A DNA stretch of 64,000 nt from NCBI GenBank assembly GCA_949878435.1, contig CATLAK010000016.1, forward strand, positions 1 to 64,000, written 5' to 3'. The notes beneath the pieces are model-generated. The model saw nothing but the letters and a program-made list of their open reading frames with translations. It searched no databases and was not told where the DNA came from. Position 1 is the stretch's first letter. Each line of letters starts with the position of its first letter. Of the stretch, positions 22,001 to 30,200 are shown piece after piece. The position numbers were made by a program, and so were the translations under genes. The stretch is from an uncultured Lachnospiraceae bacterium (lineage in GTDB: Bacteria > Bacillota > Clostridia > Lachnospirales > Lachnospiraceae).

Positions 22001-24434
22001 ATGGAAAGTGAATAACGGAGGCGAACAGCAGGAAGAAGGGCAATTCGATGCCGCAATGAAAACAGAATATCAATTTACCATGGGCAACCTGGGCGGTCGT
22101 ACAGGCGCGGTATCGGTAACCATATATGCCAAGGATCAGGCGGGGAATACAATAGAAAATATGGTGATCATCCGAATCAAAGGGCAGGAGGAAACGCCCG
22201 AGATTACCGTGGATTATCTTGATAACAAGCTGATCGGACTGATACCCGGAGACACTTATATGATCAACGATGGAGCTGCCGGATTAACGCCTTATGAAGC
22301 GGATTCGGAAGGAAAGCTCATCCTTCAGGATACTTGGGCTGGAAAAGAACTTCTGATTATCAAGAAGGGAGACGGCGTCAATACGTCAGACAGTGAGGCA
22401 CAGATCCTTCAGATTGCCGCCCGTCCCAAGGCGCCGGATCTTGCGCCTGACGGAAAAAAGGATGAAACCATTAAAGGAAAGAAGGACGGATCCCTGACAC
22501 TTGCCACTGACGGGACGGAATACAGCACAGATGGAGGCAGGACATGGAATAAGACAGAAGATAACCAAATCAGAAATCTTTCAGCCGGAGAAGTCAGAAT
22601 CCGTGTTGCAGCTTCTGAAACCAGTCCTTGGGGAGAGGAATGCATTATAACCATAGCAGGGGGAAAATCAATTTTTGTCGCTTTTGCTTCAAGGGGAGGC
22701 AGTGCGGTTCCTTCTGTAACAGGAAAGGCATATCATGATACAGTTGCAAGACCGGCAGATCCTGTGAAGGACGGCTATGTATTCGGCGGCTGGTATAAAG
22801 AAACGGATTATCAAAATAAATGGAAGTTTGAAACAGAGCAGGGAGCAGATAAACTGGAGGATGACACCGTTCTTTATGCAAAATGGATATCCAAAGAGAC
22901 GGCGCCTCGTCCGGGAATTGACACGAACAAAGAAGTGCTGACGAATCTTACACCGGGCGCATCCTATCTGATACAGGGGAAACTTGTGACTGCCACTTCA
23001 GAGGGTACGATTCCGATTCTGAGTGAATATTTCGGAAAGGAAATCGAAGTGATAAAAGCCGGCGACGGAAGCAGCTCTGCAGACAGCGATCCTTATGCAT
23101 TTTTGATTCCACAGCGTCCTTCGGCGCCTGCAGACATCATTTCAGTAGATGAAAGTGGGAAAGGTGCAAAAGACGGAAAGCTGACAGGTGTTGATGGTGC
23201 AATGGAATACCGGAAAGCTGGAAACGAGGAATGGATTCGTATTGACACAGATACATTGACGGGGTTAGAGCCGGGTGATTATGAAGTGCGTTATGCGCCG
23301 GCAGATGGTTCCTTTGCCTCTCCAAGTGTGATTAAGACGATTAAGGCGTACAGTGAGGAAGAAAAGCCGGAAGTTCCGGAGCCGCCTAAGGAAGAAAATA
23401 AGCCTGACAGCGGAGAACGCCCCGGAAATCAGGGCAGTACAAGTACCGGCGGGGGTGATTCTTCAGAATCCGACGCTTTGCCTGTTGCAAGTATAAAGCC
23501 GCAGACGGACAAGGAATCCGATATGCCGGAGGTTTTGCCGGGCAATCGCCTGACAGAAGACGACAGAAAAGAAGAAAGCAGAACCGGAACCGACAGAAGA
23601 GCGGATGTAGAGGATGCAAAGGAAATTGACGCAAAATCAGAAACCAGTCTTACAAAAGAGGACAGTATGGAATACAGCGGGGATGACCAGGCAGCAGGAG
23701 AAGCAAGTCAGGTGATTCCTTATGAGGAGGCGGCAGGAAAACCGGTTACCGAATCGATTCAGGTGGCTTATGGAGAGGGAACCATCCATATCATGGTGGA
23801 ATCCTTAGATGAAAATAAGCAAACCACAGGAAATGTGATTACAGGCGTCATTTTGACCAGTTTTGAGAATGTGCTGGATGCTGCGCTCACAGAAGAGGAG
23901 AAGCAAAGAGCAGATGCAGGTGAGGATGTGATTGTGCGCCTGGTGGTAACAAAACTGGAAACACAGGTTCCCGAGAAGGACAGAAAAGAAATGGAAAATG
24001 CAATCAATCTTCTTGGCAGGGAATATGATGGCATCATGATGGGCGCTTACATCGATATTTCTGTGGAGAAAAAGATAGGTGCGAGCGAATGGCTAAGGTT
24101 GAAGGAGTTGAATGAAGAGCTTGAGATTGCTCTTGATATTCCTAAAGAGATCTTAAACGAACAAGCCGTTTACTGGGTAATGAGAAACCATGAAGGAATC
24201 TGTGAACTTTTAGAAGACCTTGACAAGGAAAATGAGACGATTACGATTCGCACGAAATTGTTCTCTACGTATGCCATTCTTTATACTTTAGAGGAGCAAA
24301 GTGAGGCAGCCGGATATATGTGGTATTGGCTGATCCTGCTGATTTTGCTGGCATGCGCAGCCGGGGGAATCTTCTTTATCATTTTGAAACGCCAAAAGGA
24401 TGAGGAGGAGGACGGGGATCTTAAGAAGTCATAA
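13059..24434 (+). CDS. Giant multidomain surface protein, 3791 residues
   Basis: A secreted, membrane-anchored surface protein. A signal peptide spans about residues 1-44 (cleavage near VKA). A Pro/Thr/Ser/Glu-rich stalk runs about 103-260, with PTPGQ repeats at 116-163. A Calx-beta-like segment is near 925-990 (NGSAVGGVHFTHKAGT), then Ig-like repeats of the DxxxPxxxL type to about 1975. InlB/Flg_new-type segments ending in YAKW lie near 1975-2125, 2625-2710 and 3203-3280. Two copies of a roughly 570-residue unit fill 2123-3276. An acidic stretch and a globular domain precede the anchor helix YWLILLILLACAAGGIFFII at about 3752-3775 and a charged tail. No LPXTG sorting motif was found. GGGAGGAT lies before the ATG at 13059; the ATG at 13065 is equally possible. 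It is probably an adhesin. Confidence 0.9.
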   Translation: MVMRIGKNEKKRKGIRRVLAGAMCFCMLMGTCPELGGVLTVKAEEEQEQEEYIITAFKELDDEVKKQEVFLGTPLEELVLPEMLTVEYMVPEKEEEKASPSFTPSPSASLEPSISPTPGQSSESSASPTPGQTVEPSVAPTPGQVPEPSLLPTPGQTAEPTLSPAQSPEIGVPAEGTPSIEPGEATPSPNVTDPDVTDPDVSESDTSEGETPSSKPEKEPEEEGTEQAPESEVPKEAPAGEPEEDHAEKESEGGDISAKAEVAGFFKSVAKGFREMWEPMTVLAAEIPEEIVEEEFTEGEETFLQIEVMWESTPVYDAEIPGDYLFTPVLPEEYVLAEDVNLPEITVSVMDLKEGGEIELLMRPSDEDDSSDMVYYLKKSYESYFWEVWTGEEWYELGLEEPELTVSKEEWYSYQYRCIVQKEGVRYIARAEDDWQTEGFGMMLAAGNVDGQSDYLQYTLGRTYNIEGIDAGTIIRTTYADAGYSTVSSVGGASQKTWNDTGENAMGNSLYGKVEISLVHNGRYAMVKYTVENRGSEEQSFQIGSHADVMIADNDYAPVVGSPNGLTMSGKPKNKYSFNLIAPTVDTLWYGHFSDRRRNVFTNLENRSEAYSKDSGMAWSWRDTVAPDAKWTRYVLVGVGELPPMPNAPSLTNRDPVLIAGEDTIFTGKADPGDKVCISVGGEEFSGTADNKGNFTVTVTTPADMPDGSTKIDYYAVSPEGGISEVKQIDAVVKALPKIVLTTAPVTVMEDSQLDDEWYLGMVTSSVGTVSYDKTVIKTNLPGIYIVPYKAHVDGHPDVTANLRVTVLPLPLEIINVTAARVSNKDSFTLSAVLRYPGGETIAETGFVWGVMQNPTIELNNGKRSTSSAVKAKGGTISVTADSIVDGANYYARAYVRTSAGNVYYSAQKDFSINGKQFGTFSIKNNGDNTFTVTRSGGTDGRQEVYYRTVNGSAVGGVHFTHKAGTVIFEQGVSSMTITISEKGVAQQYGGTAATKYSNADRTYQVEIYRVEGGGRLSGGTGSDSRTIATRTMSKDANYAVDRNVYGTYNVLNTDFWGKVTDSGFDKNPTHTFSMAPAYGSDNLNAYVSATSYAQALYLLMDVWEEDDGYQYIRFYPGDGTESKWKFEIKPDGKGSGKRTDSHIPCSGSTGNTNDVQNFENQIVSASMPFVSGEDYLQVPLSIKTLNIGFDASGSLDDDWRYENVRICRKPLDNQEPKLIGVADMASGTYKPGDTVTIALIFNEIVDKTNSGTGLNSVQASTTWGNFKYAGGADTNVLYFTGTVPENATGTLAVNSITNAANIKDMCNINGTGTSGSGSTAVSVDTKKPSVAISNTSLASGTAKAAITGTNVDKLEYAWAQSDVMPVSGWLTASNGQQVTTRQTSGVWYLHVRGTYHTTGAMAHTSTSFNFGSGGAGVLPDLTLSADNSSWAQSRAISLTRTPQNAAVAVKTPSGVTTTLASGAASYTATENGNYTFTLTSGGETVVKSIFVSKVDRIRPDVILSGPQSKTQNENVMLNIIPSDEGGAGIKTVTGTWTVTRGGVSQSSVNAVLTRQSDGTYTAKTPGQNGYDYTYILNVVVTDNAGNTTTKRSDTYTVLLKAPTITVQKLSSSEKGDVYSYTVNANGNTIREIQLPDGTVVNALSGRFTLTSPGTYYVTVSDEAGHLVRSSAMTVAENVDGDAPEVRLFQAVENWTNQTVEINISIYEVGGIASAVWVNEAGESGNVAYQRETSSAYEGSFPVNKNGKITVTVTDTKGNVGTASITVSNIDKTEPLAEMNLEGAPNAATGWYLTSIPVTISFRDDTNQEEGGSPSGIKSVQYGWTGSKDIVPSTLKELTQNEVAAGSKRITVTENGIGYIYCKVVDNAGNEREVFSQEIKKDATVRSLTITGPEQGVPAQDGLTLHVKSASFGPSGGYITVRKSTESSETTLLDNPGSGSLETDYKITSDGVYYISCYTYANDQPAVYTKYIRKVTFNSQGGSSVDSQFVWTRLGSDSTSTQVQCKVARPADPVLTGHTFRGWYTDKECTEAFDFNKQVKANTTLYAKWTADTYQISYHLDGYTPEAEYRSYTYGKGLTLPELTRDGYVFDGWYKDSGYSGDKQTAIGKTQTGNQVFYARWKDVGAPSIEAVLSDGADESSWYRAENKPTIELQYSDNEGVSQLLVSVDGKDFEVLHGLTTGSATQNVTKGSYSTLLEGEHTYTFKAMDEAGNGSTSSTLTVKLDTIKPVVGVITYDEKAVHFLDWIIGKESLVISIPVTEEGSGTKEITCQVTPKGGQPENRTVQLSGSAPAQKAELIFDADWQGTITNITCVDAADNQADSKSVGSENGGIIVENKAPQIRICEADMTDPLHPQAGDVLSDDYYEEGDMPILYAEVTDDAFLGVTAGIKKINYAINGVPCAVQGEFDKALQGEYSFTISLQGHAGVVGVTVTAEDHAGNIGRETVMVKVKGQERKPEAVIDYPKDKLTNLVPGWTYEVKVKDGGTKICVADEAGEIAFEDEWMGHTILLVKKGDGQHTQDSDAQELAIQSRPDALNPNTDIKVTPEVVKGAEDAEIKITIAVDHGDMEYSTDGGITWTPVPEDNIISDLGPGDVLIRDKAAEDKPHGEETCVTISSSDVTITAVFDLNDKGVADRPVPQTGRQYSDLLTKPLDPVRDGYVFEGWYTEAACQNQWNFETDVVGKIIDKGDYKVDESSRNVTVTLYAKWRDIKPPVLSAALADQKDPDKWHQELSMVLTYYDNVGVSELYVKVDDEEETQITGLTTGDATTAETTGRYELTLEGSHVYLFKAKDAAGNVTYTKAITGKVDKTKPALGELSYNEGYTNIWNWIIQKESLIISIPITETGSGVKQVDYILTPEGKTAQTKQAKLITGPGGNGVTAQIAVDADFKGKITDIVAMDYAGNVSDSKDVNAGGNGVLVETNKPVITILADCYPTDKTAATQLQGVALSDAYYETAPNLIVKVQDDNGSLSSGLKSVSWKVNNGGEQQEEGQFDAAMKTEYQFTMGNLGGRTGAVSVTIYAKDQAGNTIENMVIIRIKGQEETPEITVDYLDNKLIGLIPGDTYMINDGAAGLTPYEADSEGKLILQDTWAGKELLIIKKGDGVNTSDSEAQILQIAARPKAPDLAPDGKKDETIKGKKDGSLTLATDGTEYSTDGGRTWNKTEDNQIRNLSAGEVRIRVAASETSPWGEECIITIAGGKSIFVAFASRGGSAVPSVTGKAYHDTVARPADPVKDGYVFGGWYKETDYQNKWKFETEQGADKLEDDTVLYAKWISKETAPRPGIDTNKEVLTNLTPGASYLIQGKLVTATSEGTIPILSEYFGKEIEVIKAGDGSSSADSDPYAFLIPQRPSAPADIISVDESGKGAKDGKLTGVDGAMEYRKAGNEEWIRIDTDTLTGLEPGDYEVRYAPADGSFASPSVIKTIKAYSEEEKPEVPEPPKEENKPDSGERPGNQGSTSTGGGDSSESDALPVASIKPQTDKESDMPEVLPGNRLTEDDRKEESRTGTDRRADVEDAKEIDAKSETSLTKEDSMEYSGDDQAAGEASQVIPYEEAAGKPVTESIQVAYGEGTIHIMVESLDENKQTTGNVITGVILTSFENVLDAALTEEEKQRADAGEDVIVRLVVTKLETQVPEKDRKEMENAINLLGREYDGIMMGAYIDISVEKKIGASEWLRLKELNEELEIALDIPKEILNEQAVYWVMRNHEGICELLEDLDKENETITIRTKLFSTYAILYTLEEQSEAAGYMWYWLILLILLACAAGGIFFIILKRQKDEEEDGDLKKS
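13404..13547 (+). repeat. Four 36-bp PTPGQ stalk repeats
   Basis: Four in-frame 36-bp units, each encoding PTPGQ plus seven variable residues (such as SSESSAS, TVEPSVA, VPEPSLL), in the stalk just behind the cell-surface N terminus. Repeat number may vary between strains. Confidence 0.9.
19425..22889 (+). repeat. Two tandem copies of a ~570-residue unit
   Basis: Copy 1 spans 19425-21188 (588 residues) and copy 2 spans 21189-22889 (567 residues). Each starts after a YAxW segment, runs through a GLTTG...EGxHxYxFKAxDxAGN domain, an ESLxISIPxTExGSG domain, and a KGDGxxTxDSxAQ domain, and ends in a GYVFxGWY/LYAKW segment. A third, shortened copy of the KxGDG part lies near residues 3290-3350. The copies are diverged in sequence but keep domain order. 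Confidence 0.8.
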
Positions 24435-25175
24435 GCCCTCGTTCCTTTCCGCCAGCCCCGCATGAATTTGTGCAAATGTATAATCAAGCCATGCCTGCTC
24501 AATCTGAGCATATTCCCGGACGCGGACCGGAAGGGATATGTCTCCGGTGAGCAGGCATATTTTATTTTCAAATTTCATAACGTGATCCATGTTTACAAGG
24601 ATGCCCTTATTGATGAGCAGAAAACGGCTATCAGAGATTAGCGGCTTGATAAATTCGGAAAAAGAAGAATAAGGGGAAAGAGTGGTCCCGTAGCTGTCGG
24701 TGATGTCGGTATTGTGCCCGTTTGCCACCACACAGACAATATCGGAATATAAAAGCCGGATGGTCTGCCGGCTGCAGCTGAACTTAAAGACCCGGGAGGT
24801 CTGGGGAAGAAACTGCAGTGCATCGTTTAAAACATGAAAAACGCGTTCTTCAGTCGCAGGCTTCTGGATATATTCAAAGGCATGGCAGGAAAATGCTTCA
24901 TGTAAAAACTCATTGCTGGAGGTAAGAAAAATAATTATACAGCTTTGATCTGTTTCGCGGATGCTTAATGCTGTTTCGATGCCGTTTTTATCTGCCATAA
25001 AAATATCCATAAAGATAATAGAATATTTATATTTTTCAAAATTTTCAAGAAAAGAGCTGCCGCTATTGAAGCAGTCGATGGATAAAGGCAGCTTATTCTG
25101 CTTTTCAAAACTGCGGAGCAGATCTACTAGATGCCGGGTATCTGTTTCGTTATCTTCAACTAAAGCAATGTTCAT
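24429..25175 (-). CDS. LytTR-family response regulator
   Basis: A 248-residue cytoplasmic regulator starting MNIALVEDNETDTRH; GAGGAGA lies 5 bases before this ATG, so a longer upstream frame is rejected. The receiver spans about residues 1-120 (acidic EDN, phospho-Asp in IIFMDIFM, Lys in IQKPA). The LytTR DNA-binding domain spans about 140-240 (FLLINKGILVNMDHV). Its stop overlaps the end of the giant surface-protein gene by 6 bases, tail to tail, and it is transcribed away from the MATE-NRPS operon. No GHKL sensor kinase lies next to it. LytTR proteins bind paired 9-bp direct repeats, and such a pair lies in the divergent gap, so it is the best candidate regulator of the NRPS operon. Confidence 0.9.
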   Translation of the reverse strand: MNIALVEDNETDTRHLVDLLRSFEKQNKLPLSIDCFNSGSSFLENFEKYKYSIIFMDIFMADKNGIETALSIRETDQSCIIIFLTSSNEFLHEAFSCHAFEYIQKPATEERVFHVLNDALQFLPQTSRVFKFSCSRQTIRLLYSDIVCVVANGHNTDITDSYGTTLSPYSSFSEFIKPLISDSRFLLINKGILVNMDHVMKFENKICLLTGDISLPVRVREYAQIEQAWLDYTFAQIHAGLAERNEGL

Positions 25176-25353
25176 AGTTCTCCTCATCTTTGCGCATATC
25201 AAGTTTGCGGATGCAGCGCAGACATCGTATCTGTTGTTTTTGGCATAAAGCGTCTGGCGAAGCCTGTAAGCAGTCAATTGGCTCGCTGCTTGCGGGAATA
25301 AAATAAATATAGCATAAAGAATTGGGATTCTCTAGCTTTAGGAAATGATGTTC

Positions 25354-25382
25354 GTGCTGTTTAATGTCACTTGGTGCTGTTT
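25354..25382 (+). promoter_or_regulatory. Paired 9-bp direct repeats, candidate LytTR operator
   Basis: GTGCTGTTT occurs at 25354-25362 and again at 25374-25382, so 11 bases separate the copies (20-bp centre distance). LytTR regulators of the AgrA/ComE type typically bind two 9-bp repeats about 12 bp apart just upstream of -35. This pair ends 3 bases before the candidate -35 of the NRPS operon and lies between that operon and the divergent LytTR gene. Confidence 0.65.
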
Positions 25383-25385
25383 TCA

Positions 25386-25414
25386 TTGTTTGCAATAAAC
25401 CGCATTGTTATAAT
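25386..25414 (+). promoter_or_regulatory. Promoter of the MATE-NRPS operon
   Basis: TTGTTT (25386-25391), a 17-base spacer, then a perfect TATAAT (25409-25414). The poor -35 with a perfect -10 and an adjacent direct-repeat pair is typical of an activator-dependent promoter. The first ATG is 45 bases downstream of the -10. Confidence 0.65.
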
Positions 25415-25458
25415 TAATAAATATGTTCTTTTTTAAGGCGAATTGTGGGGAGGAAATA

Positions 25459-27231
25459 ATGCATCAGAGAAATGAACGTTTAATTAACGCGAAAATCAAT
25501 CAATACCTTGTTCCAGGAATCATGATGGCGTTGTCGCTGCAGCTGGGAAATATCTTAGATACGATCATGGTGGGTAATTTCCTGGGGACCGATGCCATGA
25601 CGGCGGTTGCTTTAAGCATTCCGGTGGAGACGATCATTCAGATGCCGGGCTATTGTCTGGGAACAGGAGGCGCGCTTGCGGCGGGAGTAATGCTGGGAAG
25701 AAGAGAGCGGGAAAAAGCGTCCGGGGTATTTACCCTTACCTTTTTTACCGTATTGATTTCCAGCGTTCTATTCAGCGTGCTTGCCTTTTTCGTGACAGAC
25801 CCCCTGGCGCAGATGCTGGCGGCAAAGGCGGGTGTGGCAGAGCTTACGGGAGATTATATCTTTGTAAGTATGCTTGGCGCCCCCTTTATTGGAATCGGTC
25901 TTCTGATGGTCAGCTATCTGGGGGCTGAAAATCATCCCGAATTGTCTTCTGCTTATCTGATTATATCGAATGTTATCAATTTGTTTCTTGATTTTATCTT
26001 TTTAAAATATACGCCGCTTGGAACCAAGGGGGCGGCTTTATCCACTATCTTGGGATATGCAGTGGGAATGGTGGTATTTCTCAAATATATCCATTCGCCA
26101 AAAAGGATGATCGGCTTTGTGAAGGCGCCGCCTTTTGCCCTGATGAAGGAGGCGGTGGTCATGGGTGCTCCGGTTTTTGTGTTTATGGCGATGAGCTTTG
26201 TAAAGGCGCTGGGGCTTAATACGATCATCGTAAGCCTGACGGGGCAGGATGGGATGGCAATCTATACGGTCTGCGACAATATCCTGATGATCGTGGAGAT
26301 GCTCTCCGGCGGCATTATCGGCATCATTCCCAATATGGCGGGCATCTTGTACGGCGAAAAAGATTATTACGGTATCCGGGTGCTGTGCAAAAGAACCCTT
26401 CAGTACAGTTTTATCGTAGTCTTTGCCGCGGTGGTCTTTATCATGATTTTTACGGTTCAGGTGACGAAGCTGTTTGGAATCACTGAGCCTGTGCTGCAGG
26501 GAGAGATGGTGGCGGCGCTGCGGATCTACATTTTTTCCCTGCCTTTTTATCTCTGGAATAAATTTTTGATCAGTTACTATGAATCCATCGAGGAGACGGC
26601 GCAGGCAAGTGTGATTACCTTTTTGCAGAACTGCCTTTACATTCTCCCGGCGGCGCTTTTGGGTATCCTGCTGGGGCAGGCGCTTGGGGGAACCGGCGTG
26701 AACGGGCTTGCCCTTGCCTTTATCTGCGCGGAGGTTCTGACTGCGGTATCTGCATATGTTTACCGGAAGATGAAATATAAAAAGTCTGACTTTTATATTC
26801 TTCCGGCGGAGAATGACGGCGTGAATTTGGACTTTTCCGTCGCCGCAAGCCTTGACGAGGCGGTGAAGGTTCCCAAAGAGATCATGGCGTTCTGCGAGGA
26901 GAACGGGGTCCTGCCTAATACGGCAAATTTAGCGGCAATGGCATCCGAGGAAATGACGGTCAACATCATCAAGTACGGCGGAAAGAGCGCCCAGTGGATT
27001 GATGTCAACTTATCCATCGAAGAGGAGGAAATGCGGCTCCGAATAAGGGATAACGGGAAACCTTTTAACCCTGCGGAGTATGCCTTTGACGGAGACGGGT
27101 ATGAGATACACGGCATCGAACTTGTAAAGCGTATTTCGTCAAAAATAGATTATATGCGGACAATGGATATGAACAATACAGTAATTGCGTTTGCAAGACA
27201 GGAGGAAAAGAATGGAAGCAAAGAAGTATGA
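25459..27231 (+). CDS. MATE transporter fused to RsbW-like ATPase domain (first)
   Basis: A 590-residue fusion. Residues 1-450 form a 12-helix MATE transporter (LGNILDTIMVGNFLGTDAMT near the start). Residues 460-590 form a GHKL ATPase domain of the RsbW/SpoIIAB anti-sigma kinase type: N-box EEMTVN, G1 box RDNGKPFNP and HGIELV are all present, so ATP and Mg binding look intact. GGGGAGGAAATA precedes the ATG at 25459; an upstream in-frame start at 25423 has no such site. Its 3' end overlaps the NRPS gene by 20 bases. It is a likely exporter of the NRPS product whose cytoplasmic kinase domain could phosphorylate the STAS protein encoded downstream; that link is inference. Confidence 0.9.
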   Translation: MHQRNERLINAKINQYLVPGIMMALSLQLGNILDTIMVGNFLGTDAMTAVALSIPVETIIQMPGYCLGTGGALAAGVMLGRREREKASGVFTLTFFTVLISSVLFSVLAFFVTDPLAQMLAAKAGVAELTGDYIFVSMLGAPFIGIGLLMVSYLGAENHPELSSAYLIISNVINLFLDFIFLKYTPLGTKGAALSTILGYAVGMVVFLKYIHSPKRMIGFVKAPPFALMKEAVVMGAPVFVFMAMSFVKALGLNTIIVSLTGQDGMAIYTVCDNILMIVEMLSGGIIGIIPNMAGILYGEKDYYGIRVLCKRTLQYSFIVVFAAVVFIMIFTVQVTKLFGITEPVLQGEMVAALRIYIFSLPFYLWNKFLISYYESIEETAQASVITFLQNCLYILPAALLGILLGQALGGTGVNGLALAFICAEVLTAVSAYVYRKMKYKKSDFYILPAENDGVNLDFSVAASLDEAVKVPKEIMAFCEENGVLPNTANLAAMASEEMTVNIIKYGGKSAQWIDVNLSIEEEEMRLRIRDNGKPFNPAEYAFDGDGYEIHGIELVKRISSKIDYMRTMDMNNTVIAFARQEEKNGSKEV

Positions 27232-30200
27232 TGAAACAAGTTTTGAGTTTGAGTACCGCCCTGTGACGGAGCTGTTTGAGGAACAGGTCAGGATGCATCC
27301 GGAAAAGATGGCGGTAGCTGCCAGCGGCGAATGCCTTTCCTATGAGGAATTAAACCGCAGGGCAAACAAGGTGGCGCACAGTCTGATTGCCCTTGGAGTG
27401 AAGGCGGAGTCCATCGTGGGCGTGCTGCTCGACCGGAAGAGCCATGTCTATGCGGCGCGGCAGGGAATCTTAAAATCCGGCGGTGCCTTTACTTCCATGG
27501 CGCCTGATTATCCTGACGACAGGATCCGGTATATCCTGGAGGATTCAGGGGCAGAGATTTTGATTACCACAGAAGAAATCAAAGCGCAGCATGAAGATTT
27601 GTGGGGCAGCCTTTCATGCAGGGTGCTGCTGATAGAAGATTTATTGAAGAGTGAAAAAGAGGATAATCCAAATCTTGCAATCGGAGAACATGATCTGTGC
27701 TACTGCATTTACACCTCCGGTTCTACAGGCAAGCCCAAAGGGGTTATGATCGAGCATGGAAACCTTGCTAATTTTGTAAACCCAAATGAGAAGAATTACG
27801 AGACCATTGGCATTACCCAGCGGGCGCATGTGTGCCTGGCGCTGGCGGCGATTACCTTTGATGTGTCTATTATGGAGGAATTTATTCCCCTTACCAGCGG
27901 TCTTAGCGTGGTGCTGGCAAATGAGGAGGAGATTTTAAATCCCCTCCTGCTTTCGGAGTTGATCTGTAAGTATGGCGTGGACTGTATGATTACAACCCCT
28001 TCCTTTTTATCAGGGCTTTTAGATCTGCCGCAGATGATGGAGGCACTGAAGCAGATTGCGGTATATGACCTGGGTGCAGAGGCATTTCCGGGAGGCTTAT
28101 ATAATAAAATCGTGGCAGTAAGACCGGACGCTTACATCATGAACGGGTACGGACCCACAGAGACGACGATCAGCTGTACCATGAAGGTTATTTTCGGCAG
28201 CGAAAATATTACCATTGGAATCCCCAATGCCAATGTGCAGGTTCATATCATCAATGAGAAGAATGAAGAAGTGCCTGACGGTGAAGTGGGCGAGATGCTG
28301 ATCTGCGGCAAAGGCGTGGGACGCGGTTACATCAATCTGCCGGAGAAGACGAAGGAAACCTTTATTGATTTTGGTGGGCAGAGAGCTTATAAATCGGGAG
28401 ATCTTGCCAGATGGAACGGGAAAGGGGAAATCGAATTCCACGGAAGGTCCGATAACCAGATAAAGCTTCGGGGACTGCGCATCGAGCTGGGCGAAATCGA
28501 GGAAGTGATCAATCAATTTCCCGGCGTGAAGACCAGCGTGGTGATTCCTGTGGATGACGCTTATCTTTGTGGATATTTTACCGCAGACCGGGAAATCGAT
28601 GTGGATGAGCTGCTTAAATATGCTTCCGGCTATCTGACTTATTATATGGTTCCCGATGTGCTGATCCAGTTAGAGGAAATGCCCCTTACATCCAACATGA
28701 AGATCGATAAGAAAGCGCTTCCCAAGCCGGTATTTGAGCAGAAGGAAATAGAGATGCCGAAGACCCAGATGCAGCAGCGGATTCACGAGATTGTTTCCTC
28801 TGTTACGGGAAAAAGCAATTTCGGCATCAACACCAACCTTTACAGGGCAGGTCTGACCTCTTTAGGCGCTATGAAGCTAAATCTCCTGCTGGCGGAGGAG
28901 TTTGACATTGCGGCAAAGACCAGCGATATTCATGAGAACAATACCATTGTGCTGTTGGAGCAGTTCATTAAAAATGCGCCCCGCAAGTCGGTTCATGAGG
29001 AGAGGGAAAGCTATCCTCTGACCGGTTCCCAGAAGGGCATCTTTGTGGAATGCAGCAAGAATCCAGGCAGCACCATTTATAATATCCCCTTCCTGTTTGC
29101 CTTAGATGAAAAGATCGATGTGGAAAGGCTGAGAGAGGCAGTGGGGAAGGTGGTTTCTGCCCACAGCTATCTTTTGACCAGGATAGGCATGGATAAAAGC
29201 GGGGAGCTTTATCAAAAGCCTGGGAAAGAGGACTTCCTGCCGGAGTGCATCCGGATGACGGATGCAGAATTTGCACAGAAAAAGGCGGAGCTGGTAAAGC
29301 CCTTTGAGATACAGGAGGAAAGATTATTCCGCATGGAGATTTATGTGACGGAATCAAAGAAGTATCTATTTGTAGACTTCCACCATATCGTTGCGGACGG
29401 AAATTCCTATGATATTTTCTTTGAGGACCTGAATGAGGTTTATCAGGGAAAAGAGATTGGAGCAGAAACTTACACAGGGTTCGATGCTGCCCTTGATGAA
29501 GAACAGGAAATAGAGAGCAGCAGATACAAAAAGGCAGCCCTTTATTATGATGGAATCTTCGCAGGGCTTGAGACGGAGTCTCTTCCCATTGCAGATAAGA
29601 AAGAACCGATTCCCACGAAAGGCATGACATCCAGAAAGATGACGGTTCCAAAGGAAAAGATTTTGGCTTACTGTGAGAAGATGCAGGTGACGCCAAACAC
29701 CCTCTTTACCGGACTGTTCGGTGTAGTCATGGCGCGATATGCAAATGCCCAGGATGCGCTTTTTGCCACCATCTATAACGGCAGGAATGATTCCAGACTG
29801 GAGAACACCATCTGTATGCTGGTGAAGACCCTGCCGGTTTACTGCAGCTTTGACCCCAAAATGCCGGTGAATGCCTATATGATGGCGGTGCAGAAGCAGC
29901 TGATGGATTCCATGGCAAATGACATTTTTCCCTTCTCCGATATCGCGGCGAAGTACGGCATCACCTCCGATTTGATTTTTGCTTACCAAGCGGAGCTTAC
30001 GGATGATTATCCGCTGGGAGACACCATTGCGGTGGGAGAAGATTTGTCGCTGGATATGCCCAAGGAACCTTTGCTTGTACAGGTGAGGGACTACGAGGGA
30101 AGCTATGTCCTGACTGCAGAGTATCGGGCGGATATGTATGAGACTGTCAGCATCGACGGTATTTTGGAAGCCTATGATGCTGCCATGGATTCCATGTTAA

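Noticed and set aside
24200..24434. Sortase-type LPXTG anchor in the giant protein
   Set aside because: No LPXTG-like motif before the terminal helix; only a membrane helix and charged tail are seen.
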